NCBI GenBank assembly: GCA_963844055.1 | Contig: CAWJMN010000001.1 | Span: 3,720,001 to 3,784,000, forward strand | From: CAWJMN01 sp963844055 | GTDB lineage: Bacteria > Planctomycetota > Planctomycetia > Pirellulales > Pirellulaceae | Direction of reading: 5' to 3' | DNA: 64,000 nt | In this document: positions 6,991 to 17,304 of the stretch, piece after piece | Layout of the letters: each line of letters opens with the position of its first letter | Numbering within the stretch: position 1 is the stretch's first letter | Made by a program: the position numbers and the translations under genes | The notes under the pieces: generated by a model | The model's input: the letters and a program-made list of their open reading frames with translations, nothing else | Told to the model about the DNA's origin: nothing | The model's database searches: none

Positions 6991-9749
6991 GTGGCATTCT
7001 CTTGTCCGCACTGTGGGCATTCCATCAGCATCAAGGATGTGAAGGCTGGCTCGTATAAGCCAAAATGCCCCAAATGCGCCGAGCGTTTTTCGCTGACGAT
7101 TTCTGCCGATCCGGCAGTAGCACCCCTTCTCGAGAAAATTACGCCAGCAGGCGGCGAGTCGCCAAAAAGTGCGGCGACGGTTGCAAACGTGACGCTTCCC
7201 CCAACCTCTAGCGGGGCGGCAGCCACGTTTGCCAGTGATGCCAACGCCACCGGAAATTGGGCACCGACCGTACCGATGATGAAGCCTGCCGCTGGAGGGG
7301 CACAAGCAACCATTCCGCAGCGGGCCATGGATTTAACTTCGGCTGGGCCGGTGAGCGACGCGACGCGTGCCGACCAAAGCATGGCGGGCAGCTCCCTTCC
7401 CGCGGGGGTACCGGGAGTTATTGGCGGATACCGAATTTTGAAAGAACTGGGCCGTGGGGCGATGGGCTCGGTCTATTTGGCGAAACAAATTTCGCTCGAC
7501 CGGAATGTGGCCCTTAAAACCATTCAGGCCCAGTGGGCCCATAACCCGACGTTTGTGGCTCGCTTCACGCGCGAAGCCTATGCGGCCGCACAACTGTCAC
7601 ATCATAATGTGGTTCAGATCTATGACCTGGGAACAAGCGGCGACATCAACTTCTTCAGCATGGAGTTTGTACAGGGGGAATCCTTGGACGACTTAATCAA
7701 GCGGGATGGCAAGCTGGATGTAGAAGTTGCCGTAGGCTATATCTTGCAGGCCGCACGCGGCTTGCAGTTCGCACATGATCACGGCATGGTCCATCGTGAT
7801 GTGAAGCCTGCGAATTTGATGCTCAGCAACCAGGGGATAGTCAAAGTCGCGGATCTGGGGCTCGTGAAAACGCCGCAGATGACGGAGCCGGAACCGGGTA
7901 CTGAGAATAGTCCACAAGCCGGCGGCTCTGCGGGCGTCAGCGGCTCTTTAGCGGCTGCCAGGGCGGATGTAACGATGGCCAACGTCGCCATGGGAACGCC
8001 GGCTTATATGTGCCCGAACAAGGGACCAACGCTGCGGGCGTGGATCACCGCGCGGATATTTATTCGCTGGGATGCACGCTGTATGTATTGCTGACGGGGC
8101 GACCACCGTTTGAAGGTGCGACCGCGATGGAGGTCATCACCAAACACAAGACAGAACCGGTCGTTCGTCCCGAGGCGATTGTAAAACGGGTCCCCCCTGC
8201 CCTTTCCGAGATCACTTTAAAGATGGTCGCGAAAAGTCCCGAGGATCGTTATGCCAACCTGGGAGAGGTGATTGCTGCTCTGGAAGGATTTTTGGGAATC
8301 CAGTCGAGCGGCACCTTTTCTGCGAAGGAAGAACACGCCCAAGTATTGGAAGAGTCGCTCGCGCAGTTCAATGGAGCCAGCGGTGCAAAACTACGCAGCT
8401 TGGTTCCCCTGGCATTTGTGGCAGGAACTTTGTCGCTGATGGTAATTTTGGTTGCCATGGGCAAGTTCTCGCTGGCCGGCGCATCGCTGGCGATGCTTGT
8501 TTCTGCGGCAGTTTCGTACTTTATCCTAAGCGGCATTCGCGAACGTACCACCCTGTTTGAACGTGTGCGAGCCTATTTGTTTACTGCGAGGATCTCGGAC
8601 TGGCTCACGTGGATTGCTGGGGGCTTGCTGTTTTTGCTGGCGCTATTTTTATTGGGGTCGCTATTTTCTTGGATTGCGCTGGGGCTTGTTGGTGTGGGGC
8701 TAGGGGCCGCGTACTACTTTGTGATTGATGGCCGACTCAAGAGTGAGCGAGCACCGGCAATCGAGCGAGCAGAAAAGCTGCTTCGTTCCCTACGACTATT
8801 GGGGATTGAAGAAGGTGCCATTCGACAGTTTGTCGTTCGGTATAGCGGGGACCACTGGGAAGAGTTCTTTGAAACCTTGTTTGGCTACGAAGCGAAACTA
8901 GCGGCGCGTGACAAGCTGATCACCACCGGAAAACCGCGGGCTAAGTTTCGTGCCTGGCGAGACACGCTCATTCGCTACTTTGATGATCGTTTGCGCCAGC
9001 AGCAGGAAGAGCGCGACCGGGAACACTTGCAAAAAGTGGAAGAAAAGGGACTGCAAGCCATGGGCCTGGACGTTGTCGAAGCCCGCAAACAGGCACAGCA
9101 CATGGCAGCAGCGCTGCTCGACGAAGCCGCTGATGCAAGAGATGCGATCAAAGCAGGAAAGCCTGCTTCCCAGAGAGATCCCGCTGTGATTGCGGCAGAA
9201 AAGCGAGCACGCACCAAACAGCTTTTGGCGGATGCACGGCGTGGAGCCTATCAGGCCAAGCGAGAGCGGATGATCGGCATTGCCTTTTCTCCGCTGACGT
9301 TCGCGCTGGGTGGCAAGGTGCGATTCCTGGCAGGAGCACTCTTATTGGCCTGCTTTGCAATGTGGGCCAAACAAAATGGCCTGTTTGATGAGCAACAACT
9401 GAGTCAATTGAAAGAGGCCGCGTCGACGGTTGTTGAGAACCAAGACGTTGACGGAGCGAAGGGAGTTGCACAGCAAACCTCGCAGCAATTGGCAACGCTT
9501 GCCAATGCGGCCAAGCCTCTTTCCATCCCTGTAGTAGGAACGTACCTAAGCGGGTTTCATGTTCTGGCTGCCGGTGCGGCACTGCTGATCTTAGGCTTCT
9601 TCCAAGGCTGGAAGATGAGCCTGTTTGCCATTCCCGCAGCATTATTGATGTTGTTTGCACCGATTCCCGGTGGGTGGTCTTTGAACCTGGGAATTGGTGG
9701 AGCCTTGGCCGTTATCGGGTTCTTCTTTGGACGAACCTACAATGACTAG
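6991..9749 (+). CDS. Zinc-ribbon Ser/Thr protein kinase with membrane tail, split by a frameshift near 8010
   Basis: Composite of two frames. The preferred start is GTG 6991 (AGGAAGG 9 bases upstream), giving MAFSCPHCGHSISIKDVKAG with a second CPKC pair: a zinc ribbon. After a 100-residue low-complexity linker comes a Hanks-type kinase domain: glycine loop GRGAMGSVY, VALK lysine, catalytic loop HRDVKPANLML, and DLG in place of the usual DFG. The first frame then reads GTPAYMCPNKGP and ends at 8094, whereas the frame from 8010 supplies PEQGTNAAGVDHRADIYSLG. One missing base restores the canonical AYM.PEQ. The roughly 500-residue C-terminal part has paired hydrophobic segments, a charged coiled region rich in Arg/Glu/Gln, and further membrane segments near the end, so it is probably membrane anchored. 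Such kinases are abundant in planctomycetes; targets are unknown. Confidence 0.85.
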
Positions 9750-10180
9750 GTGGTAGGGTTTTGCTGTAAGAACTGCTGCAAATGACTAAGTAGTGGGTCA
9801 ATGGTTTGGGCCTGGATCTGATGTGGAGGATTCCAGGCTTTCCACTCGAACCCAAGGTGTTCGGTCACCTTGAGGTTTAGGTCTACTCCTGGTTTGCAAC
9901 GCGCCAAAAAGATGACCACCGTCTTCTGGCAGCGTTCCTTGAACCGCTCCGAATAGAGCTCGTAAGTTGTGCGAAATTCGAAGCCGGGCACACGCTCGAT
10001 TTGGTCGGCGGTGAACCCGGTTTCTTCTTCGAGCTCTCGATAGGCACATTGCAAATCGGTTTCATCGCCGTCGACATGCCCCTTCGGCAAGTCCCAACGT
10101 TTGGCATGCTTCATCAGCAGGAATGATTCAATCGGTTGCCCTTGTACGAGCAGGAAACCGCAGGCACGAATCTGACGCAT
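9746..10180 (-). CDS. Nudix hydrolase, Ap4A-hydrolase-like
   Basis: A 144-aa protein with a perfect Nudix box, GHVDGDETDLQCAYRELEEE followed by TGF (about residues 34-56; G-x5-E-x7-REUxEExGU). The N-terminal ACGFLLV and KRWDLPKGHVDGDE segments resemble bis(5'-nucleosyl)-tetraphosphatases of the NUDT2/MutT type. It would hydrolyse a nucleoside diphosphate derivative with Mg2+ in the cytoplasm. The gene converges on the kinase gene, and the two stop codons share the palindrome CTAG at 9746-9749. Confidence 0.9.
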   Translation of the reverse strand: MRQIRACGFLLVQGQPIESFLLMKHAKRWDLPKGHVDGDETDLQCAYRELEEETGFTADQIERVPGFEFRTTYELYSERFKERCQKTVVIFLARCKPGVDLNLKVTEHLGFEWKAWNPPHQIQAQTIDPLLSHLQQFLQQNPTT

Positions 10181-10230
10181 GAGGTTCCTACCGAGACAAA
10201 AAGGGCGATCCGATACTGGCAGGCCTGCGA

Positions 10231-11325
10231 TTATTCACTTGGCAACGTAAAGTCCACCAAAAACAGCTGACTGGAACGGTCGGTGGTGCGAGTGCTGGTC
10301 CACATGAGCTGCTTGCCATCGGGCGAAAACACAGGTAGCACATCTGCACTGACAGAATCCGTCACACGCATAGTTGGGCCAAGCGTGAACTTTCCGTCGA
10401 CGACCTGATACTTTGCCATCCACAAGTCATAATTGGGGCGGGCATTGGGGTCGGAGTGGTCTGCTCCCGACCAAATGATGTACGGTGCCGAGGGATGCCA
10501 ATAAGGCCCCCAGTTAACCCCCTTCGTGTCAGTAAGCGCGGCTTCATGCTTGCCATCCGTGCCAATCACATAGAGCTGCAACATCTCCGGCTCTTTGCGA
10601 TCACTGCGAAAGATTACCCACTTGCCATCGGGCGAAATGAACGGGCCGCCGTCATAGCCGGGCGCATTGGTCAATTGCTTGACGTCGGTCCCATCGGACT
10701 TCATTAGGTAGATGTCAGCATCCCCATCGCGATCACTGCAAAAGGCAATCCATTTGCCATCCTTGGAATAGGCCCCTTCGGCATCGTAACCCTTGGTATC
10801 AGTCAAACGTTTGAGAATGTTGCCTTGCAGGTTGGCCTCAAACAGATCGGTATAGGGATCAAAGTCCCATTTGTAACGACGACGCACACCTGCCTTGCGA
10901 TCTTCCTCTTGCTGCTTACGTTCGGCAGCTTCGGTTTGGTCGAGCATGGGGTCTAAATGGCTCGAAGCAAACAGGATCTTTTTGCCATCCACGGAAAAGT
11001 AACTGCAGGTAGTACGGCCGCGACCGGTGCTAATGCGCGTGGGACGACCTCCAGCCAGAGGCTGCGTGAAGATTTGATAGAAAGGATAGTCCAGGGGAAC
11101 GGCCTGAAAGACAATCTGCTTTCCGTCGGGAGAAAAATAGCCCTCCCCTGCCTTGGAAAACTCTGCGGCCGTCGTCAACTGTCGCAAGTTTTTAAGGTGC
11201 TTGCCTTCTAATTCACTAAGCGAAGGGGGAGCGGCGGCAAGGCGATCCTGAGCCCGCGCTCCACCTGCCAAAATGAACATGGCCCCCATTAGAATTGCGA
11301 TTGCGGTTAATTGCAGAATTCTCAT
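10231..11325 (-). CDS. Secreted TolB-like/WD40-like PD40 beta-propeller protein
   Basis: The ATG at 11325 is chosen because it begins a clean signal peptide (MRILQLTAIAILMGAMFILA, cut near AGGARAQ). The mature protein (about 340 aa) has at least five PD40 repeats with the pattern FSPDGK.I.F.S.RDG...IY, for example YSKDGKWIAFCSDRDGDADI, ISPDGKWVIFRSDR and FSPDGKQLMWTSTR. It has no peptidase domain such as those of the TolB-DPP IV fusions. A periplasmic protein-binding propeller is likely; its partner is unknown. It is divergent from the cobalamin adenosyltransferase gene. Confidence 0.85.
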   Translation of the reverse strand: MRILQLTAIAILMGAMFILAGGARAQDRLAAAPPSLSELEGKHLKNLRQLTTAAEFSKAGEGYFSPDGKQIVFQAVPLDYPFYQIFTQPLAGGRPTRISTGRGRTTCSYFSVDGKKILFASSHLDPMLDQTEAAERKQQEEDRKAGVRRRYKWDFDPYTDLFEANLQGNILKRLTDTKGYDAEGAYSKDGKWIAFCSDRDGDADIYLMKSDGTDVKQLTNAPGYDGGPFISPDGKWVIFRSDRKEPEMLQLYVIGTDGKHEAALTDTKGVNWGPYWHPSAPYIIWSGADHSDPNARPNYDLWMAKYQVVDGKFTLGPTMRVTDSVSADVLPVFSPDGKQLMWTSTRTTDRSSQLFLVDFTLPSE

Positions 11326-11476
11326 CACGCTATGTCCTCTTCCCGTGGGTGGCTTGGCAGGTTGGTATAGTAGGACATTATAAAGGACCGTGGCAACCAT
11401 CGGCCAGACAGCCTGGAAATGGCGGTTCGATGGGATGTACCATCATCAACTACCTCGAGGCAGATCCTCCGACAGC

Positions 11477-12028
11477 ATGAAAATCTATACAAAAACAGGT
11501 GATGGCGGCGACACTGGACTCTTTGCAGGACCACGCGTTCGCAAGGATGACATTCGGATTGAAGCCTATGGCACCGTGGATGAGCTCAATGCTTTTTTAG
11601 GACAAGCCCGCTGCGAAACCATTCCGGCATCGGTTGAAAAGTGCTTGGCCTGGGTGCAAAGCGAGCTTTTTTCCGTTGGTGCGGAATTGGCGACTCCAGA
11701 GCCCGAGAAACATGGCATGGCCTTGGTTAGCCAGAAGCATATTCTGGTGCTGGAACAGGAGATCGATGAGCTGCAAAAGGGCTTGCCTCCGCTAGATCAC
11801 TTCATCCTGCCAGCGGGCAATCGGGGAGCCACTTCCCTTCATATTGCGCGGGGAGTATGCCGGCGTGCCGAGCGTCGAGTCGTCTCTTTGGCTGCCCAAG
11901 AGAATGTCCAGGTTTCCGCACATCTGATTGGCTATCTCAATCGCCTAGGGGACTATTTATTTGTGGCGGCTCGGGCGGCCAATGTTTTGTCGGGTGAGGC
12001 TGAGGTTGCCTGGCACAAGCCGACCTAA
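11477..12028 (+). CDS. PduO-type ATP:cob(I)alamin adenosyltransferase
   Basis: A 183-aa protein beginning MKIYTKTGDGGDTGLFAGPR, the diagnostic ATP-binding start of PduO/MMAB adenosyltransferases, followed by VDELNAFLG and the C-terminal CRRAERRVVSL and YLNRLGDYLFVAAR motifs. It transfers the adenosyl group of ATP to cob(I)alamin, forming coenzyme B12 for adenosylcobalamin-dependent enzymes. The frame is open upstream, but the ATG at 11477 starts exactly at the conserved N-terminus. No B12-dependent enzyme is present in this window. Confidence 0.93.
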   Translation: MKIYTKTGDGGDTGLFAGPRVRKDDIRIEAYGTVDELNAFLGQARCETIPASVEKCLAWVQSELFSVGAELATPEPEKHGMALVSQKHILVLEQEIDELQKGLPPLDHFILPAGNRGATSLHIARGVCRRAERRVVSLAAQENVQVSAHLIGYLNRLGDYLFVAARAANVLSGEAEVAWHKPT

Positions 12029-12061
12029 TGCACCAAAACCACCCCCTTGAGGGGCACGGCT

Positions 12062-12087
12062 GATTGCTGGAATTTAAGCCAGCAATC
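12062..12087. terminator. Hairpin after the adenosyltransferase gene
   Basis: GATTGCTGG and CCAGCAATC form a perfect 9-bp stem with an 8-base AT-rich loop, 34 bp after the stop codon. It has no U-run, so it may be a weak terminator or a 3' stabilising hairpin. Confidence 0.45.
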
Positions 12088-12273
12088 GCGCGGCCTTTAC
12101 GGCAGGTGGGGCTTCGACTAATATTTTCCTTAATCCGTCCTTTGGTGTAGGCGAACACTGATGGCCGGGCCTTTGTTTCCCAACGATGTGACCAATTCTT
12201 TGTGCTGCGCGGTCACGGAGGGATATTGTTTCGTAAAAGCGAAAGCTTGTTCTTTCTTTCTAGGGTTTTGCGC

Positions 12274-13761
12274 ATGCCTTCTTTTCTTGCAACGCGCCGG
12301 CAGATATTCTGCGCGCTGACGATGTTTTGCTGGACCTTCGCCTCCTTTGCGGTGCCCATGTTGTTGAGCGCCCAGGAAAGTCCTCCTGCGCCAACGGCCG
12401 AGAGCCGTATGGCCGAGCTCGAAACGAAAACTGCCGATGCTGCTTTGGCGGGCCACAATGCGTGGATGATGATGTCCGCAGCGATGGTGCTGTTCATGAC
12501 TGCACCCGGACTGGCAATGTTTTACAGCGGCCTAGTCCGCAAGAAAAACGTGCTTGGCGTAATGATGCAGTGCATCTTTCTGATGGGCCTGATGACGGTC
12601 CTTTGGGCCATGTACGGGTATTCACTGTCGTTTGGCGGCAGTCCTGGCGAACCAGGATACAGCCCCTACATCGGCAATACAGACTATCTGTTCATGCAGA
12701 ATGTCCAGCGGTCGTACAATGCCGAAACCAAGTCGATGGTCACGCCGATGGAAGGCCTGACCCCAATCCCTCGCTACACCCACATGCTGTTCCAAGGAAT
12801 GTTTTTCATCATTACCCCGGCCCTGATTTGTGGTGCGTTTGCCGAACGGATGAAATTCAGCACGATGGTCGTTTTTTCGGTGGCCTGGGGCACGATTGTC
12901 TACTGCCCGCTGGCACACTGGGTTTGGGATGGCGGAATCCTGGCCTATGTTAAAACTGGGACGACGGGCCCGGGGATTCTGGGGGGCGCGCTCGACTTTG
13001 CCGGCGGAACCGTCGTCCATATTAGCTCGGGTGCATCGGCCCTGATTTGTGCCCTCGTCATGGGGAAACGACTGGGATACGGGACCGAGCAGATGCCGCC
13101 GCACAACCTGACCTACACCACGATGGGAGCCGCCATGCTGTGGTTTGGATGGTTTGGGTTTAATGCAGGCAGCGAACTGGCAAGCGACGGCCTAGCCGCC
13201 AGCGCCTTTGCGGTAACTCACTTTTCTGCTGCGGCTGGTACGTTGGCCTGGGCCTTGGCCGAACGCGTGACTCGTGGAAAGGCTAGCGTTCTGGGGGCCT
13301 GCTCGGGAGCCGTTGCCGGGCTGGTTTGCATCACGCCTGCTGCTGGCTATGTGCAGCCTATGCCAGCGATTTTAATGGGATTTGTCGCAGGTATCGTCTG
13401 TTTTCTGGCCTGTACGAAGCTCAAGTCGATGTTTAACTACGACGACTCACTGGACGCTTTTGGCGTACACGGCGTGGGGGGCACCCTGGGAGCCATCCTT
13501 ACCGGCGTCTTCGCAACGGTTCAGTGCTGCGATCCAGCAATCGTCAGCGATGGCAAGGCGGTTGGCTTGATCGATGGCCGATCACAGCTGCTTTTCGGTC
13601 AACTGGCAGCCTGCGCGGTGACGTGGGTGTTTGCGGCCGTCGTCACTTTTATCCTTCTGAAAATCCTTGACTCGACCATGGGTCTACGGGTGAAGAAGGA
13701 TGAAGAGATGCAGGGGCTCGACGTCAGCCAGCACGGCGAAGAGGGCTACATCTTCTTTTAG
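12274..13761 (+). CDS. amtB: Ammonium transporter AmtB with cleavable signal peptide
   Basis: From the ATG at 12274 the product is 495 aa. It starts with a signal peptide (MPSFLATRRQIFCALTMFCW, ending near SAQ), a short periplasmic stretch, then eleven hydrophobic segments of the Amt/Rh family. The twin pore histidines lie in GGTVVHISSG and DAFGVHGVGG, and the family pattern CPLAHWVWDGGI is present. It conducts ammonium across the inner membrane. The PII gene and the PII uridylyltransferase gene follow on the same strand, so nitrogen status probably controls both expression and channel activity through PII binding. The frame is open further upstream (GTG 12202), but that extension does not look like protein. 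Confidence 0.95.
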   Translation: MPSFLATRRQIFCALTMFCWTFASFAVPMLLSAQESPPAPTAESRMAELETKTADAALAGHNAWMMMSAAMVLFMTAPGLAMFYSGLVRKKNVLGVMMQCIFLMGLMTVLWAMYGYSLSFGGSPGEPGYSPYIGNTDYLFMQNVQRSYNAETKSMVTPMEGLTPIPRYTHMLFQGMFFIITPALICGAFAERMKFSTMVVFSVAWGTIVYCPLAHWVWDGGILAYVKTGTTGPGILGGALDFAGGTVVHISSGASALICALVMGKRLGYGTEQMPPHNLTYTTMGAAMLWFGWFGFNAGSELASDGLAASAFAVTHFSAAAGTLAWALAERVTRGKASVLGACSGAVAGLVCITPAAGYVQPMPAILMGFVAGIVCFLACTKLKSMFNYDDSLDAFGVHGVGGTLGAILTGVFATVQCCDPAIVSDGKAVGLIDGRSQLLFGQLAACAVTWVFAAVVTFILLKILDSTMGLRVKKDEEMQGLDVSQHGEEGYIFF

Positions 13762-14095
13762 TGCGGGCGTATAATCCCCAAGCGAGACAATACAGGCGGA
13801 TAACAATCCGTACCGAACTTGTCTCCTGCGGCTGAATCTGTCAAACTTCCACCCCAAGAGGACACCTCCATGGGGTGGAAGATCCTCTGGCAGAACAGCC
13901 CTAATCCAACAATTCAAACGGTTTTGGAAGTGCCGCCTTGGGCGGAAGTTACGGCCTTCCCTACAGGTTGAACCATACGATGGCATGCAGGCCATAGGTG
14001 AGTAACGCCCAACTCAGCAAGCGTTTGCCAGCCCATTCGGGATTCTGCATGTCCGCCAAGTAGAACAATGCTAGATCTCTCCTGGAGTACTTCCC
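13762..14095. other. amtB-glnB intergenic region with a perfect 10-bp hairpin
   Basis: The 334-bp gap contains CTTCCACCCC (13846-13855) and GGGGTGGAAG (13872-13881), a perfect 10-bp stem with a 16-base loop and no T-run. A GC-rich dyad around 13930-13960 may form a second stem. I looked for a sigma-54 type -24/-12 element (TGGC...TGC spacing) and found none that was convincing. No reading frame of note. Confidence 0.5.
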
Positions 14096-14434
14096 ATGAA
14101 AAAAGTTGAAGCAATCATTCGGCACTTTAAGCTCGAAGAAATTAAGAACGCCTTGGCCGAACGCGGTGTCCAGGGCATGACCATATGTGAAGTCCGTGGT
14201 TTTGGTCGCCAGAAGGGTCACACGGAAATGTATCGTGGGACCGAATACGCAGTTGATTTCGTTCCGAAGGTGAAACTGGAAGTGGTTTGTTCGGATGCCA
14301 ATCTGACGATGGTAATCGACACAATCATGAAGGCAGCCCAAACGGGACAGATTGGCGATGGCAAAATCTTTGTAACGGACTTGAAGAATGTCATTCGCAT
14401 TCGCACGGGCGAGCAAGGCGAAGACGCCCTTTAA
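14096..14434 (+). CDS. glnB: Nitrogen regulatory protein PII
   Basis: A 112-aa PII protein. It starts MKKVEAIIRHFKLEEIKNAL; the T-loop reads GTEYAVDF with Tyr51, the uridylylation site, at exactly the expected position. The B-loop region TGQIGDGKIFV and the C-terminal IRTGEQGEDAL complete the family signature. PII senses 2-oxoglutarate and ATP/ADP and controls nitrogen assimilation. Between amtB and glnD, it is the likely substrate of the downstream GlnD and partner of the upstream AmtB. By position it could be called GlnK; glnB and glnK cannot be separated by sequence alone. Confidence 0.95.
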   Translation: MKKVEAIIRHFKLEEIKNALAERGVQGMTICEVRGFGRQKGHTEMYRGTEYAVDFVPKVKLEVVCSDANLTMVIDTIMKAAQTGQIGDGKIFVTDLKNVIRIRTGEQGEDAL

Positions 14435-14490
14435 GTAGATCAGGAGCGTTGGAAGGTTTAGCCCTTCTGCGCTTCGCGAAAGCAATCGAC

Positions 14491-14526
14491 AGGCCTGCCG
14501 TTCCGAAAGGGGGCAGGCCTTTTTTT
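14491..14526 (+). terminator. Rho-independent terminator after glnB
   Basis: AGGCCTGCC (14491-14499) pairs with GGCAGGCCT (14512-14520), followed by six T. It separates glnB from glnD, so glnD probably has its own promoter or depends on readthrough. Confidence 0.85.
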
Positions 14527-14594
14527 GTGCGTAGGAATCATGCATCTCAGCACTAGGTAAGCTGCCTTTTCCAAACGAAGGCAGAATCGCGCGA

Positions 14595-17256
14595 ATGAGT
14601 ACTACGTCGAATCTCCATGATGCGGTCGTCAACGCGCGACTGCAGATTCAAAAGGGACGGGAGAAACTTCGTCTGCAACACGAGGCAGGCTCGACCGGGC
14701 CTCAAGTTTGCACGCTGTTTACCGACCTTTTGGAAAAGATCGTTTCCGATCTATTTGACGCCGCGATTGCGGACCAAGATGAATCTGTAAAGCTTGACAG
14801 TGCCAAGTTGACTTTGGTTGCCCATAGTGGATTCGGCCGCCGCGAGATGGCTCCGTATTCGGATGTGGACTTGATGCTTCTGCATCCCTTCGATTCGGAC
14901 GAACGAATCCTGCCGCTCATCCGGCGTTTTACCCAGCACCTTTATGACACAGGCTTAGACGTTGGGTTTAGTGCTCGTACCATTCCACAAACCTGCCAGC
15001 TTGCCCTGACGGATGCGACGATCTTTACCTCTTTGACTGAGGCTCGTTTCTTTCGTGGGGACCAAGACCTTTACGACCGTTTTGAGGCGAAGTTCTTGCG
15101 GCTTGCCAAGCAACATTGGCATACGCTGATACCGCAGATTGAACAGTCGCGGCGTGATGAACGGGTGAAATTTGGCGAGACCGTGTTTCTGCTGGAGCCC
15201 AACATCAAGCGATCTCGGGGAACGCTTCGCGATATCCAGCTGATTCGCTGGGTTGGCTTTGCGCTATGGCGAGAGCGATCCTGAATCGCTGATGCAAGCG
15301 GGATACCTAGCGCAGGCCGACTTGCGCAAATTGAAACAGGCTCGCGACTTCTTGCTTTGGATTCGTAACGACCTGCACTTCCAACAATCGAAGCCTAGCG
15401 ACCTGCTAGACCGAACCGAACAATTGCGAATCTCTCAGATGCGAACGTATCGGCCTGCCGCTGGACTGATGCCGGTTGAGCAGTTCATGCAGGAGTATTT
15501 TCAGCATACGACGGAAGTGCGTGAGATCGCAGCTCACTTTGTTGAGTCAGTCAAGCCGCAAGGCATTTTCACGATGCTGATGCGTCCCTTGCTAAGCTAC
15601 CGTTTGGACTCGGATTTTCGCGTTGGCACTTCAGAGATTTGGGTAAATCGCAATGGCATGGAGAAGCTCCAAAATGGCGACCTTGCAGAAATCTTGCGAT
15701 TGCTCGACCTTGCCAACCTCGCCAATCGCCGCGTTAGTGGTGAGACTTGGCGGGCCGTACGAACGGCGGCCCTTCATCGCCAAGCGCCCGATCCGAATGA
15801 GCAATTGGCTCCCGAAGCGGCGGAGCTCTTTCTCTCGCTACTTGGACAAGGGCAGCGGCTTGCAGAGCTGCTTCGCCGCCTGCATGAACTGCGAGTGCTA
15901 GAACAGATCGTACCTGGAATGGGGCATGTTCGCGGCCTGTTGCAGTTCAATGCCTACCACCGCTACACCGTTGATGAACACTCGCTACGTGCGGTGGATG
16001 CGGTCACTAAATACCAATCTGACACGAGTATGGCGGGGCAGATTTATCGTTCGCTGAAACAGAAGCGAACGTTGCACTTGGCGGTGCTGATCCATGATCT
16101 GGGCAAGGGATTTGTCGAAGACCATAGTGAGCTCGGAGCCAAAATGGCAACGCAGCTTGGTCCACGCCTGGGAATGCCGGCCAGCGAGACCGAGACGCTA
16201 CATTTCCTGGTGCTTAAACATTTGCGGATGGCCCACCTGGCTCAGCAGTTTGACATTCACAATGACAAAGTGATCGTCAGCTTTGCGGTGGAAGTTGGCT
16301 CCATCGAAAACCTGCAAATGCTGTATTTGCTAACGCTGGCAGACCTTGAATCAGTTGGCCCTGGTGTACTGAATGAGTGGAAGCGAGGCTTATTGGCCGA
16401 TCTTTACTCGCATACACACGATCTGCTTTCTAGTGGCTCTCCTGAAGATGCTTCCAGCCAACGGGTGCAAAAGAGTCGGCAAGAGATTCACACGCTTACA
16501 CGAGAAAGACCACAACAAGCTTGGTGGAAAGAGCAAATTGCCGCATTGCCGCGCACTTGCTTACTGGGAAGTCCTGCTTGGCAATTGGTGGAAGAGATGG
16601 AGCGGCTACGTACCCTTCCGCATAACCAAGCAATCGCTTGGGGGCGATACTTGCCCGACCATGATGCCATCGAATACACCGTGGGAACCTACGAAGAGAT
16701 CTCTCCCGGTATTTTTCACAAATTGACGGGGCTACTATCGAGCCAGAGGCATCAAATCCTCTCGGCCGAGATTAACACCCTGGCAAAGGGTTTAGTGCTT
16801 GATCGCTTTTATGTGAAGGATCTCGATACAAACGGCACGCCAACACCCACTCGCATGCGAGAGGTAAGCGACCTGCTTATTTCGGCGCTGCAGGACTCGC
16901 AAAGCACCCGCCCCGTCTTCCGCAAGGTTTGGCAGCCCAAAGCCTCAAGCCATTCGGCAGAAATCCAGCACCTTCCAACACGCATCACCTTCGACAATCG
17001 GACGGTAGATGCCCATACGATTGTCTCGGTTTTTGCCTATGACCAACTGGGGCTGCTCTATACGATTGCTCGGGCCTTGTTTGAGCTAGGGCTTTCCGTT
17101 AGTACGGCCAAAATCGGAACGCATTTGGACCAGGTGGTCGACGTGTTCTATGTGACCAATCGTGACGGCAAAAAGATTGAGGGGCCTGAGCAACTTTCGC
17201 AAATTCGTGAGCGACTGCTTCAGGAAATTGAACAGCTATCCGCAACGCCGGTTTAG
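14595..17256 (+). CDS. glnD: PII uridylyltransferase/uridylyl-removing enzyme GlnD, split by a frameshift near 15250-15260
   Basis: Composite of two frames of 229 and 667 codons; total length near 885 aa is normal for GlnD. The first frame has the nucleotidyltransferase motif GFGRREMAPYSDVDLMLLHP and ends RDIQLIRWVGFALWRERS before a stop at 15284. The second begins within the same stretch and reads RYGESDPESLMQAGYLAQAD. Joining at WVGFA/RYG needs two extra bases, as if one GC of a GCGCGC run were lost. The HD domain follows (HRYTVDEHSLRAVDAV, LIHDLGKGFVEDHSELG), then two C-terminal ACT domains (SPGIFHKLTGLLS and DQLGLLYTIARALFELGLSV). The enzyme uridylylates PII at Tyr51 when glutamine is low and deuridylylates it when glutamine is high. 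Confidence 0.9.
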
Positions 17257-17304
17257 GCTGAAACGGGCTGGCTACACTTCACTTTCGCGGCCAACCTTGG
17301 CCGT

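Noticed and set aside
13762..14095. Sigma-54 promoter for glnB
   Set aside because: Only partial TGGCA matches without a correctly spaced TTGC element.
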